NCBI RefSeq assembly: GCF_902706095.1
Contig: NZ_CACSJP010000011.1
Span: 62,001-126,000, forward strand
DNA from: Rhizobium sp. 18065
GTDB lineage: Bacteria; Pseudomonadota; Alphaproteobacteria; Rhizobiales; Rhizobiaceae
Length of the DNA: 64,000 nucleotides
Direction of reading: 5' to 3'
Made by a program: the position numbers and the translations under genes. The notes beneath the pieces were generated by a model that worked only from the letters and a program-made list of their open reading frames with translations, was not told where the DNA came from and made no database searches. Of the stretch, positions 26,775 to 35,599 are shown in pieces (position 1 is the stretch's first letter; each line of letters opens with the position of its first letter).

Positions 26775-27509
26775 CTAGTCGATGAGGCGTCGCCGTATCG
26801 CCTCGGCAATTGCCTGCGATCGATTGGCTGCGCCGAGCTTCTTCACGGCGTTCTTGATGTAACTGTTGACCGTATCGCTCTGATAATCGGTCTGCAGAGC
26901 AATTTCCTCGCTCGTCAGCCCAAGACTTGCCTTTGCGAGACAAACGATTTCGCCTTTCGTCAGGCGCATTTGCTGCGCTGCGAAACGCTCCATCAAAGGT
27001 CGAGTGATCTCGGTATGAATCCCGGTAGATACCAAAGATAGAAACTGCACTTCTTCTTTGTCGAATGGTGTTTCTCGGGTGTAACAGACAGCGCCGTACA
27101 CAAGCTCGTTGCGCATGACTGGGAAAAATGTCCGATTTCGAACCCCGAAGGATCGAGCCAGATATTCCACCCGCTGCGGCGGCGGGGTGATAGCATACAC
27201 GTCGCTCTCTGCGACCACGGTCTTTGAATCCTGCGCCGCCAAGGCAAAAGGATCTATCGCAGCCAGCCGGTCGGCCGTATAAGCGTCGACATAGGCTGGC
27301 GGCATGTCGGTATCGACAGAAACGCCGCGCCCGAAACGGTAATTATCCACATCCAGTCCGCTGATATAAATATGGTCGAACGGAACAGCCAACCGAAAGC
27401 GATCGATGATCTTGCTGCGGCCAAAATGTCTGTGGCTGGGGACAGATCGCAAGTCCAGATACTCGTCCAGCGCATTCGGGCTCGTTGTCGACAGGGGTGT
27501 TATCGGCAT
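26775..27509 (-). CDS. LuxR-family regulator with autoinducer-domain-like N-terminus (copy 2)
   Basis: A 244-residue paralogue of the regulator at 25356-26084; the C-terminal 'ANRSQAIAEAIRRRLID' is nearly the same in both. The HTH is 'GLTSEEIALQTDYQSDTVNSY'-like. In the ligand domain the WxxxY motif reads 'YVDAY' and DP is kept ('AIDPF'), so canonical lactone binding is doubtful. A FixK-type box (27523-27536) lies only 14 bases upstream of the start codon, closer than an activator site would be, which would fit repression at low oxygen. It might act as a heterodimer with copy 1. Confidence 0.85.
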   Translation of the reverse strand: MPITPLSTTSPNALDEYLDLRSVPSHRHFGRSKIIDRFRLAVPFDHIYISGLDVDNYRFGRGVSVDTDMPPAYVDAYTADRLAAIDPFALAAQDSKTVVAESDVYAITPPPQRVEYLARSFGVRNRTFFPVMRNELVYGAVCYTRETPFDKEEVQFLSLVSTGIHTEITRPLMERFAAQQMRLTKGEIVCLAKASLGLTSEEIALQTDYQSDTVNSYIKNAVKKLGAANRSQAIAEAIRRRLID

Positions 27510-27879
27510 TGTTTTCTCTGAATTGACTTAGATCAACTTTTGGGGTGAAAAAATTTCTCAATGGTTAAACTGCCGCTCTCAAATATCATTTGACGGGTTC
27601 GCAGAGCGGGATTTGCTGATCCGACCATCGTCCGATCAATCTGGATTGATCGCGTCGTTTCAACTCAATAATCCGTCAACGTTGCGGGCAGAACACTGCC
27701 ATTCCGCCGCCATTAACCGTTCTTCAACGCAACTACTCTATTTCTAAGACAATGACCCGCGAATTCGACTGCCTGGTGTCGTCAAGTCCGACAAACCACC
27801 GGCCGGCTGACAGGAGGTGGCGACCACACACGGGGTTCGACCGCTGAACGCAAGGGTGCGCGCGGACCGCTCAACTGGA
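27510..27879. other. 370-bp divergent intergenic region
   Basis: This region separates the leftward LuxR copy 2 from the rightward PraR-like gene. Besides the FixK-type box at 27523-27536 nothing recognisable is seen. The open frame of the XRE gene extends left to 27817 but without a usable ribosome-binding site. Confidence 0.4.
27523..27536 (-). promoter_or_regulatory. FixK-type box next to the LuxR copy 2 start
   Basis: TTGACTTAGATCAA has both half-sites of TTGA-N6-TCAA and differs from TTGAT-N4-ATCAA at one base. An activator at this place would start transcription inside the LuxR gene, so if functional it more likely represses that gene or serves the other strand. Confidence 0.5.
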
Positions 27880-28281
27880 ATGATCATGGTGGCAAAACGG
27901 CGTGGAAGGGCGAACAACAGCATAGATCCTGTCGATGTTGCCGTCGGCTCCCATGTTCGCGAGTTGCGGCAGGCGCGAGGAATATCACAGTCGGCTTTTG
28001 GTGCACATCTGGGCGTCACGTTTCAGCAGATCCAGAAATATGAGAGTGGCAGGAATCGCGTATCGGCCAGCAATCTGCACCATATGGCTTCACATATGAA
28101 GGTCATTATTAGTGCTTTTTTTGAGGGCTTGCCGAACGGGCCAGTCGAGACGGTGAAGCCGCTTTCGGGTGATGCACATGTGCTCGCGCTGCAATTCGAG
28201 AAGATCGAGGAGCCATCCGTCCGCAAGGCGGTCGCAACGCTGTTCAACAAGCTTTCTTCGTCAGGCGGTGCCGATGCGTAG
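27880..28281 (+). CDS. XRE-family regulator, PraR-like (second copy)
   Basis: A 133-residue regulator with an XRE HTH at about residues 22-75 ('ISQSAFGAHLGVTFQQIQKY') and a helical tail. It is a paralogue of the gene at 6241-6648, sharing 'PxDxxVGxxxRxxR' and 'TFQQIQKYE(K/S)G-x-NRV'. The start is uncertain: ATG at 27880 or 27886; upstream alternatives have no better ribosome-binding site. Its end overlaps the start of the small membrane protein gene by eight bases, suggesting an operon that may include the chemoreceptor at 28642. Confidence 0.8.
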   Translation: MIMVAKRRGRANNSIDPVDVAVGSHVRELRQARGISQSAFGAHLGVTFQQIQKYESGRNRVSASNLHHMASHMKVIISAFFEGLPNGPVETVKPLSGDAHVLALQFEKIEEPSVRKAVATLFNKLSSSGGADA

Positions 28282-28630
28282 TGCCGACGAGTTCGCAAGT
28301 CGGACGGCCGCAGCCGACAACGAACGTGTTAATTTCGCTGCGATCGCAATAGTGTTCTCGTTGTTTGCGATGCTATTGGTGACAGTCATCGCTTATCCGA
28401 GAGCAGGATTTGTGGTGGTCATCTCGCCCCCCGGAAACAGCGAAGGCCAGACGCTCTCCATTATTGCCGAAGCCGGAGGCCAATTCGTCTCTTCCAGCGC
28501 AATGCCCTGGATCGCCGTTGCTTATTCAGAAAACCCGCAATTCGCCCGAAGCGCCAAAAACGCTGGCGCACTGCTCGTCATCGCAAGCCCGTTACTCGCC
28601 GGCTGCCTATCCTCTCGTCCTACCCTTTAG
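28274..28630 (+). CDS. Small membrane protein of unknown function
   Basis: A 118-residue protein with one clear membrane helix ('FAAIAIVFSLFAMLLVTVIA', about residues 20-40) and a weaker hydrophobic stretch near the C-terminus ('ALLVIASPLLAGCL'). The segment between them, probably periplasmic, is about 60 residues with no recognised domain. It overlaps the XRE gene by eight bases and is followed after 11 bases by a chemoreceptor gene, so it may be an accessory protein of that receptor. Family unknown. Confidence 0.6.
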   Translation: MRSADEFASRTAAADNERVNFAAIAIVFSLFAMLLVTVIAYPRAGFVVVISPPGNSEGQTLSIIAEAGGQFVSSSAMPWIAVAYSENPQFARSAKNAGALLVIASPLLAGCLSSRPTL

Positions 28631-28641
28631 AAAGCAATGCC

Positions 28642-30237
28642 ATGCGCGCATTAGAACAACTGAGAATTCAGGCATCCTATGGAATCGTCGGATTGTTGTG
28701 GGTCAATCTGCTGCTTTTGATCGGCCGGCTGACGTTCCGCGAGGACGGTTTCGATTGGCTGACGGCTTTCGCGACGTTCGCGATGGTGGCAGCGGCAACG
28801 GCCTGCTGGATAAAAGGACGCTCCAGTGCCACGACCCGTGTCGTGTCCTCGCTGGCCCAGGCCGGAACGGTGGCCATGCTGGTCTACGCTTTTGCAGGCT
28901 CGTCGCTGCAGGTTGACATTCACATGTACTTCTTCGCATCACTTGCCATCTGTGCGGCCTGGGTCGACTGGCGAGCGATCGCTGCCTTCACGGCGCTGGT
29001 GGCCGTTCACCACCTCGCGTTATACGTGGCGCTTCCCCTCGCCGTCTTTCCAGGCGAATCGCATCTCTCTCGGGTCATGCTGCACGCTGTCGTCTTGCTC
29101 GTGCAAGCTGCCGCGCTCGTCACCACGACATCTGCAATGGTCAAGGCGTTCTTGACTGCAGAGCGCTCCATCGAGGACGCCACCAGATCCGAAAAGCAGG
29201 CACTGGACATGTCCGAAAAGGCGCGTGTTGCCGACGCTCAGATCCTTGCTCAGCGAATTGAGCAAGAAAAGGTTACGGCGGAGGCGCATCGCGCCGTAAC
29301 GCACGCGGTCGACAGCTTGCGGCCGGCGCTCACCAAACTGGCGGCCGGAGACCTCACTGTCCGAATTCACGAACCGCTGGTCGGCCACATGGATGATCTT
29401 CGGACCGCCCTCAACGCGTCGATCGAACAGTTGCAGCGCGTTCTTGAGCGCGCGGGTCACGCCGCCAATTCGGTTCGAAACGGATCCCGGCAAATCAGCC
29501 AGGCGAATGACGAACTATCGAAGCGAACAGAAAGACAAGCGGCAGGTGTGACAGAAACCGCGGTTGCCCTGGCACAAGTTTTGACGACGGTGCGCGAAAC
29601 CACCGCGACGGCTGACATGGTGGGCGAAATGGTGGGTCAGGCTGCACGAAGCGCCGAAGAGTCAGGTGCGGTTGTGACAAGCGCTGTCGAGGCGATGGTG
29701 ACGATCGAGGCCTCGTCTCGCGAAATCGGACAGATTATCGGCGTGATCGACGAAATCGCCTTCCAGACGAACCTCTTGGCGCTGAATGCAGGCGTAGAAG
29801 CGGCACGCGCCGGGGAAGCCGGAAAGGGCTTTGCCGTCGTCGCTCAGGAAGTGCGCGAATTGGCGCAGCGCTCTGCCTCGGCCGCCAAGGAAATAAAGGT
29901 GCTCGTCAGCAATTCAGCCGACCATGTCAACAATGGCGTTGCCTTGGTCGGCCGGGCCGGAGATGCGCTCAAGCGAATTTCGGGCGAGGTTTCCGGAATG
30001 TCAGTACATGTTTCGAAGATCGTGCAGAAATCGCGGGAACAGTCCGCCGGAATTCATGAGATCGAATCTGCTGTCTCGCAAATCGACAGAGACACCCAGC
30101 AGAATGCTGCGATGGTCGAAGAATCGGCGGCAGCTCTACACTCGGTAGCCGGCGAAGCCCAGACGCTGGAACATCTCATTTCCGGCTTCAAGGTATTCGG
30201 TGGCGCTGGCGATCAACAGCAATATCGAGCCGCATAG
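28642..30237 (+). CDS. Methyl-accepting chemotaxis protein with multi-helix membrane sensor
   Basis: A 531-residue chemoreceptor. Instead of a periplasmic ligand domain, residues about 15-175 form five to six membrane helices, so the stimulus is probably sensed within or at the membrane. A coiled segment and a HAMP-like part (about 225-285) lead to the signalling domain with tip 'RAGEAGKGFAVVAQEVRELA'. There is no xWxxF tail. It is the third gene of a probable operon with the PraR-like regulator and the small membrane protein, and a strong terminator follows its stop. Confidence 0.92.
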   Translation: MRALEQLRIQASYGIVGLLWVNLLLLIGRLTFREDGFDWLTAFATFAMVAAATACWIKGRSSATTRVVSSLAQAGTVAMLVYAFAGSSLQVDIHMYFFASLAICAAWVDWRAIAAFTALVAVHHLALYVALPLAVFPGESHLSRVMLHAVVLLVQAAALVTTTSAMVKAFLTAERSIEDATRSEKQALDMSEKARVADAQILAQRIEQEKVTAEAHRAVTHAVDSLRPALTKLAAGDLTVRIHEPLVGHMDDLRTALNASIEQLQRVLERAGHAANSVRNGSRQISQANDELSKRTERQAAGVTETAVALAQVLTTVRETTATADMVGEMVGQAARSAEESGAVVTSAVEAMVTIEASSREIGQIIGVIDEIAFQTNLLALNAGVEAARAGEAGKGFAVVAQEVRELAQRSASAAKEIKVLVSNSADHVNNGVALVGRAGDALKRISGEVSGMSVHVSKIVQKSREQSAGIHEIESAVSQIDRDTQQNAAMVEESAAALHSVAGEAQTLEHLISGFKVFGGAGDQQQYRAA

Positions 30238-30268
30238 GCGACGCGGCCGGCACAAATATTGATCAAGG

Positions 30269-30299
30269 GCTCCCCATCGAAGTAATGGGGAGCTTTTTT
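30269..30299 (+). terminator. Rho-independent terminator after the chemoreceptor gene
   Basis: GCTCCCCAT (30269-30277) pairs exactly with ATGGGGAGC (30285-30293) over a 7-base loop, followed by six T (30294-30299). It lies 32 bases after the stop. Confidence 0.92.
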
Positions 30300-30399
30300 G
30301 TTTCCGACACACTGGCCGTTAGTCTTTCGTTAACTTTCGTATCTTAATTTTCACTGGGCCACCGAGATGGGGGGCGGGCCACCGACGCAGTCATCGACT

Positions 30400-30413
30400 T
30401 TGGGATCGATCAA
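30400..30413 (+). promoter_or_regulatory. FixK-like box with one mismatch upstream of a GGDEF gene
   Basis: TTGGGATCGATCAA departs from TTGA-N6-TCAA at one base. The predicted start near 30448 would give the cyclase gene a 39-base leader. Confidence 0.35.
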
Positions 30414-30486
30414 CCCTTTTGGCGTGAGCCCTATCCACTGCGCAATTTTTTAAACAATGGGAGACGGCTGAAACCGTCAGTCTAAG

Positions 30487-31581
30487 ATGGATGTGGCGCT
30501 CTTATCGGTCGGACTGTTCAGGAGTATCGCTTACTCCTCCCTGGTTATTCTCGCCTATTCCGTCGCGATCAGAGTGAGCCGATCCGAGTTTCGCTGCAAT
30601 TTGTTGGTTGGGTGCCTGTTTGGCGTCGTGTCGGTCGCGACACTGACCGATCCGGTGCATTTCGGCGGAGGCATTTCCTATGACGGGCGCGTCGCGGTTT
30701 TGGCTCTTGCCTATACGTTCGCCGGCGCCGTCGGGTCGACAATCACCTTGCTGGTGGCGTGCGGCTGTCGTCTGCTTTCCGATGGACAGTCGGCGAACGC
30801 GGAAATCGTTGCAATTCTGGCGACCACGCTGATCGGCTATGTCATTGCCGTAATGGCGGAACGCCGCTTTTCATGGCGATTTTCGAGATCGTTTACACTT
30901 GCTCTGATCGCGCCCTGGCCGATGATGTTTTCGGTCTGGCAGGGAGGTTCCGTCTCCTTAACTGTGTTCCTCGAGATCGCCCTGCCCTTTGTTGCCATCA
31001 ACGCGATTGGCATCATGCTGCTCTACGATCTGCTCTCCAATGAACGAAAGCGCTGGGCACTCTTCCAGGCCCTGGAACGAGACGCCGCGGTCGACCCTCT
31101 GACGCGGTTGGCGAACCGGCGCGCGTTTTATGCACAGGCATCTTCCGTCCTCGAAGGTGCCGTTGGTGCGCGGGCAGACTTCGCGATCTTGATGATTGAC
31201 ATCGACCATTTCAAACTCGTCAACGATACTCATGGACATGACACAGGCGATGACGTTCTCGTGGCGATAGCACACGCAATCTCGACCTGCGTTCGAAAGT
31301 CCGACGTCGTCGCCCGATTTGGCGGGGAGGAATTTGCCGTTCTCCTTCCAGGCGCAACGCTGGAGAGCGGTCAGGCGATCGCCGAGCAGATCCGCATATC
31401 CGTCGAGCGAACCACCGTACTCGCCGGGCCGAAGGCTGTGACCATTACGATAAGCCTGGGGATAGTTGCAGGAAATTATGCTCAATTGAGCATCAAGAGC
31501 GCGCTAAAAACTGCCGACGAAGCACTTTATGAAGCCAAGCGCAATGGCAGAAACCGCGTGGAATTCGCGGCCGCAGCCTGA
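30487..31581 (+). CDS. Membrane diguanylate cyclase with LytS-type 5TM sensor
   Basis: A 364-residue c-di-GMP synthase. The N-terminal ~180 residues hold five or six membrane helices and the sequence 'GGGISYDGRVAVLALAY', typical of 5TM-5TMR_LYT sensor regions, which bind unknown small ligands. The GGDEF domain (about 195-360) has 'IDIDHFKLVNDTHGHDTGDD' and 'ARFGGEEFAVLLPG'; an intact product-inhibition site RKSD stands five residues before GGEEF. The start ATG has a weak upstream signal. A FixK-like sequence about 75 bases upstream hints at oxygen control. The gene stands alone. Confidence 0.92.
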   Translation: MDVALLSVGLFRSIAYSSLVILAYSVAIRVSRSEFRCNLLVGCLFGVVSVATLTDPVHFGGGISYDGRVAVLALAYTFAGAVGSTITLLVACGCRLLSDGQSANAEIVAILATTLIGYVIAVMAERRFSWRFSRSFTLALIAPWPMMFSVWQGGSVSLTVFLEIALPFVAINAIGIMLLYDLLSNERKRWALFQALERDAAVDPLTRLANRRAFYAQASSVLEGAVGARADFAILMIDIDHFKLVNDTHGHDTGDDVLVAIAHAISTCVRKSDVVARFGGEEFAVLLPGATLESGQAIAEQIRISVERTTVLAGPKAVTITISLGIVAGNYAQLSIKSALKTADEALYEAKRNGRNRVEFAAAA

Positions 31582-31683
31582 TCGCCCTGCGGTTGGAACA
31601 TTCTCTGACGCGCTGTCATCAATTGATCGAGTTTTCGCGCGACTGCTTCATGATTGCCGAGGCACAACCAAGTGGAGATCGAC

Positions 31684-32722
31684 ATGACGCGGATGATGAA
31701 AGCTGCGGTTGTGCACCAATTCGCACAGCCACTTTCTATCGAATGCGTGCCGGTCCCGATCCCGGGGCCGGGCGAGATCCTCGTCAAAGTCATGGTGTGC
31801 GGGATCTGCCATACCTATTTGCATGCAGCCGATGGAGACTGGCCCGTCAAGCCAAACCCGCCTTAAATTCCTGGACATGAAGCAGCTGGTGTCGTCGTTG
31901 AGCTTGGCCCGGGCGTCACGGAATTTGCACTTGGCGATCCGGTTGGTGTGGCGTGGCTTCATGACGCGTGCCTCAAATGTGAATATTGCGAAACCGGTTG
32001 GGAAACGCTCTGCGAAGACCAGCACAATACTGGATACAGCTGCAATGGCGGCGTTGCCGAGGATGTGGTCGCATCGGCGGCCTTCGCGGCGCGCCTTCCG
32101 CAAGGCGTCGACTTTGCCGTGATTTCCCCAATCCTGTGTGCTGGCGTCACCACCTACACGGGATTAAATGAAACCGAGGCAAAACCCGGTGAATGGGTTG
32201 CTTTCAGGCATCTGCGGTTTGGGGGAATGTCGCAATACAATATGCCAAGGCCATGGGTTATAAGGTCATAGCACTCGACGTAAGCGAAGATAAGCTCGAT
32301 CTCGCACGCAATCTTGGCGCTGATTATGCCGTCGATGCCCGACAGATGTCTGCAATTGAAGACGTCCTGGCCGTGACCGGCGGCGGCGCACATGGCGTCC
32401 TCGTCACCGCCGTTTCACCACCCGCCTTTTCCCAAGCTCTGCAGATAGTGCGGCGCAAAGGCACTGTAAGCTTGGTCGGCCTTCCGCCTGGTGAATTTCC
32501 GACCCCCATATTTGATGTCGTATTGAAGCGCATCACAGTTCGAGGGTCGATCGTCGGCACGAGGCGCGATCTCGCAGAAGCGCTGGCTTTCGCGGCGGAA
32601 GGTAAGGTCACGGCCCAGATTCGTAAGGTGCCGCTCGAAGACATCAACACGGTTTTTCCAAGCTGAAGGAAGGCAAGATCGATGGCAGGATCGTGCTGGA
32701 TTTCTCGAAAACAGATGCATAG
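31684..32722 (+). pseudogene. Decayed zinc-dependent alcohol dehydrogenase (AdhP/AdhA-like)
   Basis: The translation in shifting frames follows a full medium-chain alcohol dehydrogenase: N-terminus with 'CGICHTYLHAADGDWP', then 'IPGHEAAGVVVELG', the structural-zinc cluster 'CLKCEYCETGWETLC', a Rossmann part ('YKVIALDVSEDKLDLA') and the end 'GRIVLDF'. Lesions are: an in-frame TAA at 31864-31866; a loss of about two bases near 32205 and one gained base near 32226 in the dinucleotide-binding loop; and a one-base loss in a T-run near 32655. The catalytic motif CGxCHTD also has Tyr for Asp. The functional enzyme would have made ethanol from acetaldehyde, fitting the fermentative gene set nearby. 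Confidence 0.9.
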
Positions 32723-32809
32723 AGTTCATCTGGTCCGCGGCGTTTGAGATCAGCCGTGAGGCTTTGAAGAGCACGACCGTTCCGACGACTTACAGCTGGT
32801 GGCAAGCGC

Positions 32810-33007
32810 ATGGATCTGGGACAGCTTATTGCGCGACGGGAAGCCCTCTGCGAAGCGGAGCTGCGCGTTTATTCGCGTGCCGCAAAAGCCAAGGCCATGG
32901 GAGATACCGAACTCGTCGAGATTCTGGAAAGCTATACCGACCTGCTTGCCGTTGTTATCGACGCGCTGGACAAGGAAATATCGGCTCGCGACGAAGAACA
33001 AGACTGA
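32810..33007 (+). CDS. Small helical protein of unknown function
   Basis: A 65-residue, highly charged, probably two-helix protein ('LIARREALCEAELRVYSRAA', then 'LVEILESYTDLLAVVIDALD'). It follows the broken dehydrogenase gene after about 90 bases. The ribosome-binding site is modest (GGTGG about ten bases upstream). I do not recognise a family; the helical hairpin could serve protein-protein contact. Confidence 0.5.
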   Translation: MDLGQLIARREALCEAELRVYSRAAKAKAMGDTELVEILESYTDLLAVVIDALDKEISARDEEQD

Positions 33008-33383
33008 TGCCCGCCTCGAAGGTTGGCCCGCATTGTGGCCACCTATCGTTCGGCAGGCCAAATGTCTGCAAGCTGCGCCGGCGGTTCGCGCAAAGAAATG
33101 ATGGTCGGGCGTAAAGGCTTCATGCTCGGCACAGCCTGCACACCAGAGCTTGACGGTGGGTTGGCTCGACCATAGGGTGACCCTTGGCGCCCCTCCACCC
33201 CGGATTCTCCGCAGGCCCAAATCAATCACCATCCATCGAGAATGCAGGACCTTGCGATCGACTGATCGGCTGAGCCTATCCCCTTAGACCTGCATCCATT
33301 AAATTGACAAACGTTACTTCTCGCGGCCCATTGTGTATGGCACTCTAATGAACAATTTTGCGCGATAGAGTGCCGGAGAATCA
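33008..33383. other. 376-bp region upstream of fixL
   Basis: No gene is recognised. It must contain the fixLJ promoter close to its right end; I see no FixK box in it, in line with fixLJ being expressed independently of FixK. Confidence 0.4.
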
Positions 33384-34904
33384 ATGAGTTTTATCAAGAT
33401 CACCGAAGGGACAGAGGGAGTTATTGATTTTCTTCTCAAACGTTCTCACACGCGACGGACAAGCTATCTTGTGGCAGTGGTAGGGACCTGTCTGGCATTT
33501 GTGGTGAGATTGGGTTTACAGGAAACTCTGGACGACCGTGTCATTTTCACGCTTTTCCTTCCAGCCATCCTGATTTCGTCCGTTCTCGGGGGACTTGGAC
33601 CCGGCTTGGCCTCTCTCGCTCTCTCACTGCTGGGAGCCATGATCCTTCTGACAGCCCATCCCCAGAGATTTGTCAGCTTTGCGGAAATGGGGATCTTCTC
33701 CATGGTCGGGGTTTCATTTTTGCTAATCGGCGAACTTTTGAGGATTGCCCGCTCCAGGATCTCGGAATCGGCACGAGCCCTGTCAGTGCGGGAGGCCCAT
33801 CTTCGATCAATTCTCGATACCGTTCTGGATGCCACCGTCGTCAGCACGAAGGAGGGTACGATCGTGTCTTTCAACGCGGCGGCTGTGAGACAGTTCGGTT
33901 ATAGCGAACCCGAGGTGATCGGCCAGAATCTGCGGATCCTCATGCCCGAACCCTACCGACACGAACACGACGGTTATATCGATCGGTATCTGAAGACCGG
34001 TGAAAAGCGTATCATCGGGGTCGATCGGGTTGTCATGGGCCGACGTAAGGACGGATCAACCTTTCCCATGAAACTCGCCGTCGGTGAAATGCACACCGCC
34101 GGTCAGACATTTTTCACCGGCTTCATACGCGATCTGACAGAGCGGGAAGAATCGGCGGCGCGCCTCCAGGAAATCCAGGGAGAACTCGCCCGACTGGCGC
34201 GTCTCAACGAGATGGGAGAGATGGCGTCTACACTTGCGCATGAACTGAATCAGCCACTGTCGGCGATCGCAAACTACGTGCATGGCTGTTCGCGGCTGGC
34301 GCGTGACCTGGACGGAGAGGCCGCCCAGCGGATGCGTGAGGCTCTCGAAGAGACGTCGAAGCAATCCATGCGCGCCGGCCAGATTATCCGGCACCTGAGA
34401 GAGTTTGTCAGCAAGGGCGAAACGGAAAAGAGCCCGGAGAACATCCGCAATCTCGTGGAGGAGGCTGGCGCTCTGGCGTTGGTGGGTTCAAGGGAGCGCG
34501 GCGTCTTCACGGTCTTCGACTTCGCCGAAGATGCCCAACTCGTATTGGTCGACCGGATCCAGATACAGCAAGTGCTTATCAATCTGATCCGCAATGCCAT
34601 TGAAGCCATGCGCGACACGGATCGCAAGGAGTTGAGGGTTGGTGTCGCCGTCGCCGGAAATGAACAAGTCGAGGTGACTGTCGAAGACTCCGGAACCGGC
34701 ATTCCCGATGAGATCGCCGCGCAGCTATTCACCCCATTCGTGACGACCAAACCTGGCGGCATGGGCATCGGCTTGTCGATTTCCAAGCGGATCGTCGAAT
34801 CTCACGGAGGTACGATGGAAGCACTTGGCAACAGCGCTGGCGGATCGACCTTCCGCTTCACAATACCGGCTTACAGGGAGAGACAGGGACATGCCTTCGG
34901 ATGA
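33384..34904 (+). CDS. fixL: FixL, haem-PAS oxygen sensor histidine kinase
   Basis: A 506-residue oxygen sensor that phosphorylates FixJ when oxygen is low. Four membrane helices lie within residues 27-118. A PAS domain (about 135-255) carries the haem pocket 'EPYRHEHDGYIDRY', His195 being the expected proximal ligand, and 'FFTGFIRDLTERE' closes it. The kinase part has H-box 'STLAHELNQPLSAIANYV' (His286), N-box 'NLIRNAIEAM', 'EDSGTGIPDE' and 'GGMGIGLSIS'. It is the classical membrane-bound FixL with no fused receiver, unlike hybrid FixL of some Rhizobium. GGAG precedes the start, and fixJ begins inside its last codons. Confidence 0.97.
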   Translation: MSFIKITEGTEGVIDFLLKRSHTRRTSYLVAVVGTCLAFVVRLGLQETLDDRVIFTLFLPAILISSVLGGLGPGLASLALSLLGAMILLTAHPQRFVSFAEMGIFSMVGVSFLLIGELLRIARSRISESARALSVREAHLRSILDTVLDATVVSTKEGTIVSFNAAAVRQFGYSEPEVIGQNLRILMPEPYRHEHDGYIDRYLKTGEKRIIGVDRVVMGRRKDGSTFPMKLAVGEMHTAGQTFFTGFIRDLTEREESAARLQEIQGELARLARLNEMGEMASTLAHELNQPLSAIANYVHGCSRLARDLDGEAAQRMREALEETSKQSMRAGQIIRHLREFVSKGETEKSPENIRNLVEEAGALALVGSRERGVFTVFDFAEDAQLVLVDRIQIQQVLINLIRNAIEAMRDTDRKELRVGVAVAGNEQVEVTVEDSGTGIPDEIAAQLFTPFVTTKPGGMGIGLSISKRIVESHGGTMEALGNSAGGSTFRFTIPAYRERQGHAFG

Positions 34905-35511
34905 TTTTACGGTCCATATCGTCGACGATGAAGAGGCGATCCGCAAGTCGCTGGCTTTCATGCTGACCATGAGTGGCCATGCAGTTCGTGTGCATGAAAG
35001 CGCGACCGCCTTTCTCGACTTCGCACCCAATATCAAGAGCGGCGTGCTGGTCACGGATCTTCGGATGCCCGATATGAGCGGCGTTGAGCTGTTGCGCTGC
35101 CTGACGGCCCAGAAGGTGATGTTGCCATCAATCGTTATCACGGGCCATGGCGATGTGCCGATGGCGGTGGATGCGATGAAGGCCGGCGCGGTCGATTTCA
35201 TCGAAAAACCTTTCGAGGAATCTGTGTTGCTGGAGGCACTCACGCGCGCTTCACTGCGCCTGAAGGACAAACTTGTGGACTTGGAGGATATTGCATCCGT
35301 TCGACAAAGATTCGAGTTTCTATCGGAACGCGAGCGACAGGTGCTCAACGCCGTGGTTGCGGGATTGCCAAATAAATCGATTGCCTATGATCTTGATATA
35401 AGCCCGCGCACCGTCGAAGTTCACCGAGCCAATGTGATGTCGAAGATGAAAGCGCAAAGCCTTCCCCAGCTCGTGAGAATGGCGATGGCGGCGGGTTTCG
35501 GCCCCAACTAG
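34891..35511 (+). CDS. fixJ: FixJ, response regulator of microaerobic genes
   Basis: A 206-residue response regulator. The receiver (1-120) has 'IVDDEEA', phospho-acceptor Asp56 ('LVTDLRMPDMSG'), Thr/Gly switch 'ITGHGD' and Lys106 ('IEKPF'). The LuxR-type HTH (about 140-200) reads 'LSERERQVLNAVVAGLPNKS' and 'ISPRTVEVHRANVM'. Its ATG overlaps the end of fixL by 14 bases, ensuring balanced synthesis. Phosphorylated FixJ is known to activate fixK, which lies two genes downstream here. Confidence 0.97.
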   Translation: MPSDDFTVHIVDDEEAIRKSLAFMLTMSGHAVRVHESATAFLDFAPNIKSGVLVTDLRMPDMSGVELLRCLTAQKVMLPSIVITGHGDVPMAVDAMKAGAVDFIEKPFEESVLLEALTRASLRLKDKLVDLEDIASVRQRFEFLSERERQVLNAVVAGLPNKSIAYDLDISPRTVEVHRANVMSKMKAQSLPQLVRMAMAAGFGPN

Positions 35512-35599
35512 ATTTGATCCTGCGCAAGGCGCGGCATCATCCATCGGTTTATTTTCGGACCTTCCAGCGACTTCAATCGCACGAATTTCGGGTTCGAAC

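Noticed and set aside
25356..27509. Complete quorum-sensing locus
   Set aside because: There is no acyl-homoserine-lactone synthase gene in the window and the ligand-contact residues are incomplete.
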